Shown piece after piece: positions 54,859 through 62,487 of a stretch of 64,000 nucleotides of DNA; within the stretch, counting starts at the first letter, position 1, and every line of letters starts with the position of its first letter. This stretch comes from Pseudomonas sp. UYIF39 (GTDB lineage Bacteria > Pseudomonadota > Gammaproteobacteria > Pseudomonadales > Pseudomonadaceae), in assembly GCF_029963765.1 (NCBI RefSeq), contig NZ_JALBYU010000008.1, positions 186,001 through 250,000 of the forward strand, given 5' to 3'. The notes beneath the pieces were generated by a model. The model was given only the letters and a program-made list of their open reading frames with translations. It searched no databases and was not told where the DNA came from. Position numbers and translations under genes: made by a program.

Positions 54859-55287
54859 ATGGGGCTGGCGGAGTTTTTCGAAGGCATCGGCAACGGTGAA
54901 CTGCCCTCGCCACCCATCGGCACGCTGATGGACTTCATCCCTATCGAATGGTCCGCCGGAATGTTCATCTTTCAGGGCACGCCGGATTCACGGCATTACA
55001 ACCCGTTGGGCAGCGTGCATGGCGGCTATGCCGCGACTTTGCTGGATTCGTGCATGGGCTGTGCGATTCATACGCAGCTGAAGAAGGGTCAGGGTTATAC
55101 GACGCTGGATTTGTGAATCAGCTATGTTCGTGCGCTGAACCATGCCAGCGGACCGGTGCGGGCCGAGGGCAAAATTGTTCATCTGGGGCGCTCGACGGCG
55201 CTGGCTGAGGGGCGGATTTATGACGTGGATGGGCGGTTGTATGCGACGGGGTCGACCACCTGCATGATTCTTGAGAATCGGGGATAA
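54859..55287 (+). pseudogene. PaaI-family thioesterase broken by an in-frame TGA
   Basis: A hotdog-fold thioesterase frame. Before the stop: NPLGSVHGGYAATLLDSCMG (the HGG active-site loop), then GQGYTTLDL and TGA at 55114. After it, in the same frame, the protein resumes ISYVRALNHASGPVRAEGKI and LYATGSTTCMILE to TAA at 55285. A one-base change (e.g. CGA to TGA) explains the break. It is not a selenocysteine site: no SECIS-like hairpin is obvious and no Cys is expected there. The inverted repeat just upstream may also have removed its promoter. Confidence 0.85.
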
Positions 55288-55393
55288 AGCTTAAGATCTT
55301 TCGATTCATGACTTGCGGTAAACATTGCTTTGCCGAGCCAGCGGTTTTTCTCATGGCCCCCGGGCGCGGGTACATTCCCGCGCCTCATAGTGA

Positions 55394-55507
55394 GTGGCAA
55401 AGGAAAGCAAACCCGCGGCGATCATCTGTTACATCATGATTGTCTGTCCGCTGATCACCGTCGTGTCCACCGTTCTGCTGCCAGTCGACTACGTCAACAC
55501 CCTCTGA
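55394..55507 (+). CDS. Possible 37-residue small membrane protein
   Basis: A short frame from a GTG at 55394. It reads VAKESKPAAIICYIMIVCPL and then ITVVSTVLLPVDYVNTL, one likely membrane span. Codon use (ATC, GTC, CTG, ACC) is host-like. No strong RBS precedes the GTG, and a start at the internal ATG (55436) is also possible. An inverted repeat (GCCCTC / GAGGGC) follows near 55513-55535. The family is unknown to me, so this is tentative. Confidence 0.4.
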   Translation: MAKESKPAAIICYIMIVCPLITVVSTVLLPVDYVNTL

Positions 55508-55626
55508 AGTCGGCCCTCCGTTTATCGTCGAGGGCGTTTGGCCTTCGGTTTCTGCGCAGGCTCCTACACTTTGCGATAAACCCACACCCCAGCACGGTCA
55601 GCCAAAACGTCACGCGGCTTTGGCGT

Positions 55627-57105
55627 TCAGGAGAGCGCCGGTTCTTCCTGTTGCTCAATCAGTGGTTGTCGCACATTCGACGGTCGCCCGGCGAGGTGCG
55701 CACACTCGGCAATCACCTTCAGAATCTCGATCACGCCAGGGGTCAGCGCTGTGCCAAGGCAGATGCGCACGCCTGTGGTTGCATGGCCATCGGCGAAAAA
55801 GATCCCGCTGCCGGCCACGTGGCATCCGCGTTCGGTGGCCAACTGTTGCAGTGCGGGCATGTCGGTGTGCCCGGGCATTTCGATCCAGTGGATGAAGCCT
55901 CCGCGCGGTGGCACGTACACGGTTCCCGAAGGGAAATCTGTGCGCACCAGCGCTTCGACAAAGCTCGCCAGCGATGACAGTTGCGACCTGAGCCTGGCGC
56001 AGTGTTCTTCCATGTAGCCGCGCCCGATAAATTCGTTGAGAACATTTTGCGCAAGGCTGGAAACCGCCAGGTTGCGCGAAAACATTTGCGCAAGAATGGC
56101 ATTGCGGTACTTGCCGGCCAGGCACCAACCGACGCGATAACCGGGTGCGATGGTTTTGGAGAATGACGAACAGTAAATCGTCTGCCCGCTGGTGTCGTAG
56201 CTCTTGATGGCGCGCGGGCGCTCTGTTTCCGGCACCAGGTCGAAGAAAATGTCGTCCTCGATAATCGGCACGTCCGCTTCGCGCGCGATGTGTGAAAGTC
56301 GTGCGCGCGTTTCATCGGGCATGATGAAACCACGGGGATTCTGCAGGGTTGGGTTGAGAAAGATCACCGCGACCTTTTTCAGTTTCAACGCTTCTTCGAG
56401 GTGATCGACGTCCAGGCCCAGTTTGCCGTGAGTGCGGATCGGCAGGGCGCGCATGCCCAAGCGTTCGATGGTCTGCAAGATGCCGTAATAGGTCGGCGTT
56501 TCGATGGCGACCGTAGCGCCTCTTGGCGCGACGGCTTCGAGGGCCAGTTCCAGGGCAATGGTGTCACCCGAGGTCACGAGGATATCGTCCGGCCCACAGA
56601 CCACGCCGCGAGTCAGCATCAGCCCGGCGATGCGCCGTCGCAACGCCGGCAGGCCCGGCGGCGCGACCAGTCCGGTCAGCGAGTTGTCAGCCTTGCCGGC
56701 CAGCACTGAAAGGCATTTGTTGAGGAGCACATTCGGTGTGAGGTCGCTGTGCAGGACGGCCGAGTTCAACGACGCTGTGGTCCGCGAGGCCGCTTGGGAG
56801 AGCATCGCGACCACCGCATGATTGATGTTGACCGTGACACTGGAGAAATCAAACCCGCTGGCGGGTTTGGCCTGCCCGGAGGCCGAGACGAAATAGCCGA
56901 CACGAGGGACGGTCGACACATAGGCATCGGCTTCCAGATCAGCCAAGGCGCGCTGAACGGTAGTGATGCTGGTTTCAAACATTCGCGCCAGGGTGCGGAT
57001 CGAGGGCAGTTTTGTTTCGGCTGCCCAATCACCACTTTCGATCTGACGAATAATCCAGTCCTTGACTATCCGCCAGCGTTTGTCCGGTAAATCAAACCTG
57101 TCCAT
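55627..57105 (-). CDS. MocR-type GntR/aminotransferase regulator
   Basis: A 492-residue regulator. The N-terminal GntR HTH reads KLPSIRTLARMFETSITTVQ, RALADLEADAYVSTV; the C-terminal fold-type I aminotransferase domain keeps the PLP lysine in YCSSFSKTIAPGYRVGWCLA. MocR regulators sense PLP, amines or amino acids and often control a neighbouring transporter or enzyme. It is the last gene of the compact unit sbnA-sbnB-FAD-GST-lctP-mocR (27 bases after lctP), which suggests autoregulation. Confidence 0.92.
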   Translation of the reverse strand: MDRFDLPDKRWRIVKDWIIRQIESGDWAAETKLPSIRTLARMFETSITTVQRALADLEADAYVSTVPRVGYFVSASGQAKPASGFDFSSVTVNINHAVVAMLSQAASRTTASLNSAVLHSDLTPNVLLNKCLSVLAGKADNSLTGLVAPPGLPALRRRIAGLMLTRGVVCGPDDILVTSGDTIALELALEAVAPRGATVAIETPTYYGILQTIERLGMRALPIRTHGKLGLDVDHLEEALKLKKVAVIFLNPTLQNPRGFIMPDETRARLSHIAREADVPIIEDDIFFDLVPETERPRAIKSYDTSGQTIYCSSFSKTIAPGYRVGWCLAGKYRNAILAQMFSRNLAVSSLAQNVLNEFIGRGYMEEHCARLRSQLSSLASFVEALVRTDFPSGTVYVPPRGGFIHWIEMPGHTDMPALQQLATERGCHVAGSGIFFADGHATTGVRICLGTALTPGVIEILKVIAECAHLAGRPSNVRQPLIEQQEEPALS

Positions 57106-57132
57106 AAGTTCTCTGTTATTTCTCGAAACAAT

Positions 57133-58557
57133 TCAGAGAAAGTAGAGCAAAACGACTCCCGTTGCAGCAACTATGACGATGTTGAGGGCGACCAGTGCGA
57201 ATGCGAATCGAATCAGGTTGTTTTCTTCATTCCGATTGGCGCCCGCCAGCCCGGTGATCAGCGACAGAATCGACAGCGACCCCAGTGCACCATGCCCGGC
57301 GGCACTGTTGACCATCGCGGCCAGCCACGCCCCGTGTTCGCTGGTCAGCGCGGCGATGGACGGCATGACGAGGGTGTTGCCGCCGACGTTGGAACCGGTG
57401 ACGTAACCGGCGATACCCGCCAGCAAGGCGATCGTCGGCGCCAGGGAAATCCCCGACAACGATTGCAGTGTGCGCTGTGCCTCGACGAGGAAACCGGCGT
57501 TGACCATCACCTGAGAAAGCAGCAGGAACAGGAAAATCGTCGTGACCGGAAACTTCGCCCGATTGAACAGCGCGCGCCATGGGAAACCCGCTGCGGCGCT
57601 TTGTTTGATCGCCATCAGCAGGGTAACAATCAGCAGAGCCAGGCCCGGGGATGCCAATGGCTTCCACGAAACGTGCTCGCCCTTGACGATCCACAGCGCA
57701 TCCCAGCCCGACATAACAAACAACCCGCGCGACGCCACGATCACCCCCAGCAAGGCCAGATAAGGCCATGCCGCGCTCGGCCAACGCACCAGTTTCTTGC
57801 GTTGCGCGTACGAGATGCCCAGACCTACGCAGGCCACGGCAAGACCGGCCAGCACACCGGAGACTTCCGGGCCGATCCACAGGTTGATGGAAAACAGCAC
57901 GGCGACGAACAGCGCCGTCACCACAATCAGCCCGAGCCACGGCGAGACGGTGCGGATGCCGCCCTGCCACATGGCGATGGCGGCCAGGCAGAGGAACACC
58001 GGCGCACTGATCAGCGCCGAATGGCTGCCAAGGGTTTCCGCCGGCAAGTGCGCTAGCAACGCGCCGATCACCGTGGCCAGACCCAAGGTGCCCCATGGCA
58101 TGATGACCATGCCGGCCAGGGCAATTTTCATCCCCGACTGACGCGTGAACAGGCCCATGAGCAAGGGCACGGTAGCGATCAACGAGACGCCGAAACCGGT
58201 CATCGCTTCCAGCAGCGGCGCCAGGCCCAGCACGATGAAGATGACTTGTGCCGGTGGCGTCCAGCCGAGCTCCTTGACCCAGGCGCCGATGGCCTGCGGC
58301 GCACCACCGCGCTCGACCAGGATGACGAAGGCCAGCCCCGGTACGATCACGCACGCGGTGCTGAGAAACAGGATCGTGGTGTCCTGAAAGATCGCCGCGG
58401 TGATCGTCGTGGACACAGGCCCGGCCGCGCCCAATGCCCACAGCACGAGCACCAGCACCACACCCGCCAGCGCGGCTTGTACCGGTGGCCGGCGGACGAT
58501 CAGGATCAATGCGATCACCAGAGCGATCGGCGACATTTGCAACAAGAGAGAGCTCAT
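57133..58557 (-). CDS. LctP-family L-lactate-type permease
   Basis: A 474-residue membrane protein, about 12 spans, LctP family: AMTGFGVSLIATVPLLMGLF, LLAGIAGYVTGSNVGGNTLV, MPSIAALTSEHGAWLAAMVN. It is shorter than standard LctP proteins (about 550), so the substrate may be another small carboxylate or amino acid. It lies 17 bases after the GST gene and 27 bases before mocR, inside a polycistronic unit. Confidence 0.87.
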   Translation of the reverse strand: MSSLLLQMSPIALVIALILIVRRPPVQAALAGVVLVLVLWALGAAGPVSTTITAAIFQDTTILFLSTACVIVPGLAFVILVERGGAPQAIGAWVKELGWTPPAQVIFIVLGLAPLLEAMTGFGVSLIATVPLLMGLFTRQSGMKIALAGMVIMPWGTLGLATVIGALLAHLPAETLGSHSALISAPVFLCLAAIAMWQGGIRTVSPWLGLIVVTALFVAVLFSINLWIGPEVSGVLAGLAVACVGLGISYAQRKKLVRWPSAAWPYLALLGVIVASRGLFVMSGWDALWIVKGEHVSWKPLASPGLALLIVTLLMAIKQSAAAGFPWRALFNRAKFPVTTIFLFLLLSQVMVNAGFLVEAQRTLQSLSGISLAPTIALLAGIAGYVTGSNVGGNTLVMPSIAALTSEHGAWLAAMVNSAAGHGALGSLSILSLITGLAGANRNEENNLIRFAFALVALNIVIVAATGVVLLYFL

Positions 58558-58574
58558 ACACAGTTTTCCTTAAC

Positions 58575-59189
58575 TTAATCGTGAGTCTGCCCGCTGTACT
58601 CGGTCGCCCGCATGGACGCGCGCTCACAAAAAGTCTGATACCACTCGGTCAGGCGTGCATGAGCGGAAAAGTCCGATAGTTGGCGAAAGGCAATCCAGTC
58701 GAGCGCAGTCGCCAGGGCAATGTGGCCGATGGTGATCGGGCCATTGAGGTGGACGTGTTCTTCGATGAAGCGGTAAGCCTCTTTGAGTTTGAAGGCTTGA
58801 CCGTCGGCGTAGGCCGGATAGCGCAAGGCCTCCGGGCGACGCTCGACTTCCCAGCGCAGCTTGATGCCGACATCGCACATGCCCTGCGCCAAGGCCTGAA
58901 GGCGCAGCGCCTTATAGCGCTCGGGGCCGCTTGCCGGGATGAGTTTCGGCCCGTCGCTCAGGTCGTCGAGGTATTCACAAATCACGATGGAGTCGAACAG
59001 CGCCGTGTCGTCGGGCAGCATCAGCACCGGTACTTTGCCCAACGGGTTGGCCTTGTAGATGACCTCATTAGGCGACGTCGGGCTGGTCTCGTGGTGGATG
59101 ACTTCCAGGTTCGAAGCAATCCCGAGTTCGTGAGCCAGCACCAGTACTTTGCGGGCGTAGGGCGAATGCGTCTGGTAGAAAAGTTTCAT
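58575..59189 (-). CDS. Glutathione S-transferase family protein
   Basis: A 204-residue GST: MKLFYQTHSPYARKVLVLAH, NPLGKVPVLMLPDDTALFDS, then the helical C-terminal domain (FIEEHVHLNGPITIGHIALA). I use the ATG at 59189, which overlaps the stop of the FAD enzyme gene (ATGA), so the two are coupled. In this operon it may act on a product of the FAD enzyme. Substrate unknown. Confidence 0.87.
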   Translation of the reverse strand: MKLFYQTHSPYARKVLVLAHELGIASNLEVIHHETSPTSPNEVIYKANPLGKVPVLMLPDDTALFDSIVICEYLDDLSDGPKLIPASGPERYKALRLQALAQGMCDVGIKLRWEVERRPEALRYPAYADGQAFKLKEAYRFIEEHVHLNGPITIGHIALATALDWIAFRQLSDFSAHARLTEWYQTFCERASMRATEYSGQTHD

Positions 59190-60967
59190 GCTGGAGTACC
59201 TGCCTGGAGGATTGCAGTGGCCGCGCGATGGGCGTCCATGAACAGACGCGAGGGCGCACCCGCCGAGGTGACGTAGTGGTTGTAGTAGCAAGAGCCTTCG
59301 GCGAGCGAGCCGAGTACCCAGATGTTGCGTACCGGTTCGCCCGAAATCGACTTGGGATGACACGCCGCATCGACATCGATGCCGTCGATACCCGGCTCGT
59401 TGCTCCTCGGACGGATCAGGCCCTGTCGCGCGAGATCGCGCACCGGCGCGCTGTCGCTGTTGGTCACGCCACTGCCCTGGACATAGCCGGCAACACGCCG
59501 GAAGTTGTCTATCGCAGGTCGTGAGCCGGGCTTGAGGAACGTCAGCAGGCCCGCGTCACACAGGGCGAGCAGGTCGGCGTGGCGCTCTTTCTGCGGGCCG
59601 GCGACGAGGCGGTTGATCGCCTTGTGCCAACGGCCGTAGAACTGGCGATGCGAGGCGTCGGTCAGCCCGTCGAAATCCACGGCTTCGCGCAGTCGGTCAC
59701 GCAGATCGCGCCAGACCTCGATGGCCGCTTTGATCGCCGATTCCCCACGCCCAAGCCGCGATTCGTACAGGTCAGCTTCGATCGTGTCGTAGATCCAGGC
59801 GTGATAGTTGTAAGGCGTCACGTCGTCGGGCAGTGCGTGCCAGATCAGCGCCTGCGGATTGATCGAGCCGCAGGTAGCTTCGTAATCGCGCAGCAACGCT
59901 TCGCAAGCGACAATCCCCGGACTGCCCGCAACACTGACGGCCCTGAGTTGTGCCAGCACCTGCTCCGGCCCTGATTGGCCGTGCAGGACGGCGACGGCTG
60001 CAGCCCGCATCTCCAGCAGCATGAGCGGCAGGATGTCCTGCTCGAAATCCAGTTGTCGGTTTTGTGCATTCGCGCGCAAGGCTTCGATGCGCGCACTCGT
60101 CAGCAGCACGGCTTGGTGGCGGGGATTTTCTATCAGGCCATTGGGACGGGTTCGAAACGGCAGCCCGTCCCGCGACTGAATAAAGATCACCGGCTCGCGA
60201 CCTGACGGTTCATAGGCGTGACTGGCGTCGGCCATCCGCTTGTAGTGTCCGCCCCGTCCAGAGGTGAGCGCCGCCAAGGTGTCCATCGCGCCCAGTCCCA
60301 GACCTTCGATCAGCACGGTTTCGCCGGGCTCAATGGCATCGAGGCTGCGAGGCAGCGGATAGATGTTCTCAACGCGTTTGTGATCAGCAGTTTGCAGGCG
60401 ACCGGTGTGGCCGACCGTCAGGATCAGCTGATCCACCGTCACCGCAGCCCCTGAAGCGCTTTTCAGAAGGTACTGATGATCCTCGTTGCGCTCGACAGCC
60501 GTGACGGCTTGTTGATGCAGATTCACGCTCACCCACTGAGGGGCCGTGGCGAAGAATTGCGCAAAGGCGTCTGCCAGGTAAGCCCCAAGCAAATGACGCG
60601 GCAGGAAGTCCTGCGGCTCGACATCGCGCCCATCGGCGGCGAGCAAGCCGCTGTCCGGATCGACTTTGAGCCGCTGCGCGCGGCACCACGTCAGGAAATC
60701 CGGACCCGATCGTTCCCGCGCATCCGCAAGGTTCCCGAATGCTGCCGCATCGGGGAATACCCCGAGCTGGCCGGCAACGGTGTTGAGCAGTAGGTAGTCC
60801 GGTTGGTCCGGCCAATGCGCGCCGCTACCGAGCACATTGGGATCGAAAATGTCGATGACGACGGGTTGCTCCGGGCGCTCTTCAGCAAGGCTCAACAGGC
60901 GTTCGAAAATCGACAGCCCGCGCGATCCGCAGCCGACCAGGCCGATGTGCAGAGGCGCCTTCACCAT
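59186..60967 (-). CDS. FAD/NAD(P)-binding oxidoreductase (NAD_binding_9 type)
   Basis: A 593-residue flavoprotein-like protein. N-terminal motif HIGLVGCGSRGLSIFERLLS, then IDIFDPNVLGSGAHWPDQPD and LLNTVAGQLGVFP; later ILTVGHTGRLQTADHKRVEN and LIEGLGLGAMDTLAALTSGR; near the C-terminus PKSISGEPVRNIWVLGSLAE. This matches the large FAD-NAD(P)-binding family whose reactions are mostly unknown. It overlaps the start of the broken sbnB gene product by seven bases and the GST gene by four, so it was translated in a tight operon. Confidence 0.83.
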   Translation of the reverse strand: MVKAPLHIGLVGCGSRGLSIFERLLSLAEERPEQPVVIDIFDPNVLGSGAHWPDQPDYLLLNTVAGQLGVFPDAAAFGNLADARERSGPDFLTWCRAQRLKVDPDSGLLAADGRDVEPQDFLPRHLLGAYLADAFAQFFATAPQWVSVNLHQQAVTAVERNEDHQYLLKSASGAAVTVDQLILTVGHTGRLQTADHKRVENIYPLPRSLDAIEPGETVLIEGLGLGAMDTLAALTSGRGGHYKRMADASHAYEPSGREPVIFIQSRDGLPFRTRPNGLIENPRHQAVLLTSARIEALRANAQNRQLDFEQDILPLMLLEMRAAAVAVLHGQSGPEQVLAQLRAVSVAGSPGIVACEALLRDYEATCGSINPQALIWHALPDDVTPYNYHAWIYDTIEADLYESRLGRGESAIKAAIEVWRDLRDRLREAVDFDGLTDASHRQFYGRWHKAINRLVAGPQKERHADLLALCDAGLLTFLKPGSRPAIDNFRRVAGYVQGSGVTNSDSAPVRDLARQGLIRPRSNEPGIDGIDVDAACHPKSISGEPVRNIWVLGSLAEGSCYYNHYVTSAGAPSRLFMDAHRAATAILQAGTPA

Positions 60968-61326
60968 CTGCGCTCCTCCCCGAAGAAGGATGGAATGGCG
61001 ACAGCCGAACCGTCCTTGACCGCGATGTTGTGGATCATCCGGCCAATCTTGATGTTATCGGGATAACTGGCAAGCCACTTGATCCCGGAGACCGATTGAT
61101 CGCCCTCGCTGTCGACGATCGCCGCCGGCAAGGCAATGATCCGGTTCGCCGGTTCCGCCGGAAAACGCAGGAAGTAACTGTCGGGGTTAACGGTTTCGCC
61201 GCGTTCATGGGTCAGGTAAGTCTGCGCGACGATCTCGATGGCTTCCTGACGAAGTCCGTTGAGGATGTCCTTGACGACTGCGCCGGGAATGACGTGGAAC
61301 GGTTGAATCGAAGTCTGAGTGGTCAT
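60961..61326 (-). pseudogene. sbnB: Truncated SbnB-like (ornithine cyclodeaminase family) gene
   Basis: The 121 codons keep the N-terminal part of SbnB: FHVIPGAVVKDILNGLRQEA, SYFLRFPAEPANRIIALPAA, GIKWLASYPDNIKIGRM. SbnB is about 330-340 residues and makes L-2,3-diaminopropionate from the ACEGA intermediate, with an NAD-binding Rossmann domain that is absent here. After KIGRM the sequence is unlike the family, and the frame stops at the start of the FAD gene. So about 220 codons were lost by deletion. Confidence 0.8.
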
Positions 61327-61332
61327 TGGGAG

Positions 61333-62095
61333 TTACGCCGAAAGTGCCAGAGCGATTTCTGGGAAAAGTGGATGCAGCGCTGCTGCGCCGATGCGCTGGG
61401 AAACCCAGTCGTCGGAATAGATGGTTTCGAGGTAGCGCTCACCCATGTCCCGTGAGATCGCCACAACGACATCGTCGGGACGAATGTGCGGCGCCCATTG
61501 CTGGATACCCGCGAGGACAGTGCCGGTGGAGCCGCCGAAGAGCAGACCGTAGCGTTGCGCCAGCCAGCCAGCCAGCGGCAGACCTTGATCGTCTGTTCCT
61601 CGTGAATCGACAGGAAGTCGTGAATACCGGACGGCTCGAATATCTCCGGCAGGCGGCTGGTGCCGAGCCCCGGCATATGGCGCGTCTCCCCCGGTAGACC
61701 AAACGTGACCGAGCCGACGGTATCGACGGCGATGACTTTGGTGTGCGGATGATGTTCGGCGAAGTAGTTCTTGCAGCCCATCAGCGTGCCGGTCGTGCCA
61801 GCGCCGACAAACTGTTCGGCGCAGAAATATTGGGGTCGATCACACAGACAAACTTGTAACCCTTGGCGGCGCAGACCATGGCCAGCGCGACCCCCAGATT
61901 TCCCGACGAAGATTCGACCAGCCGAGTTTTATGGGTAATCCGGCCCTGGTTTTCCAGATCCGTAACGAGGGCGTGGGCGGTTTTGAGTTTTATTGATCCG
62001 GCAGGATTCAGTCCTTCGATTTTCAGTTGGCTCGTTGCGCTGCAAAGATCCCCAATCTGCACATAACTATCTTCATTGATAAGTTGCTTGATCAT
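61333..62095 (-). pseudogene. sbnA: Broken SbnA-like gene (2,3-diaminopropionate synthesis)
   Basis: Two pieces of a cysteine-synthase-fold SbnA. The first (62095 to about 61812) reads GDLCSATSQLKIEGLNPAGS, LVESSSGNLGVALAMVCAAK. Then about 80 codons are missing; the next piece resumes VGAGTTGTLMGCKNYF in another frame. A TGGC tract (four copies; two keep frame) at 61561-61576 causes a second frameshift, after which LAQRYGLLFGGSTGTVLAGI to the true stop (TAA at 61333) is in a third frame. SbnA makes ACEGA from O-phosphoserine and glutamate. PLP Lys is in AGSIKLKTA. Confidence 0.88.
61561..61576. repeat. (CAGC)4 microsatellite in sbnA
   Basis: Four tandem CAGC units (TGGC on the coding strand) at the frameshift. 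Two copies would restore the SbnA frame (CRWLAQRYG). A change by slippage is the simplest explanation. Confidence 0.8.
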
Positions 62096-62487
62096 ACGTC
62101 GTCCGTTTCGTCTCTTTTGCCGGGCGCACGGGGGCGCCAGCATTCATCCTGGTATGTTTGAAAAGCAGTAAATGCAGTTCGCCTGTTGGGTTTGTTTTCA
62201 GATTTTTTAGCTGGACAGGAAGTGACCTTGCGGTGGACGCCGATCTATTCAAAAAATCAGGTATTGCGCTCTGCCGACTGTAAGCGTCGAGCGTGTTGCG
62301 GGGCGCAAAGTAGAGCCATTCATTGGCTCGCCAAGGCTTGTAGAAATACTGGCGAATTTTCCTACGCGGGGAGAGACACAGATTTCGGGTTTTTTCCAGT
62401 ACAGCTGAGGTTGGGGTGTATCCCCCGGTGCAGCCGGGGATACTCGTGTCCATTCCCAAAGGCATCGCGCCCCAGTGGGATTAAGCG
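62096..62487. other. Gap upstream of the sbnA operon
   Basis: About 390 bases between the broken sbnA gene and the hybrid kinase gene. A 130-codon minus-strand frame here has no RBS and no family features, so I reject it. The operon promoter must lie here. A near-palindrome (ATCCCCCGGTGCAGCCGGGGAT) at 62419-62440 could be an operator or terminator. Confidence 0.5.

Noticed and set aside
55114..55116. TGA in the thioesterase as a selenocysteine codon
   Set aside because: The window has selD and selU, but they also serve tRNA selenation. No SECIS-like hairpin is seen just after the TGA, and the family has no Cys or Sec at this site.
62073..62465. 130-codon minus-strand frame upstream of sbnA
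   Set aside because: No RBS, no family features, odd residue composition, and it overlaps the expected promoter region.
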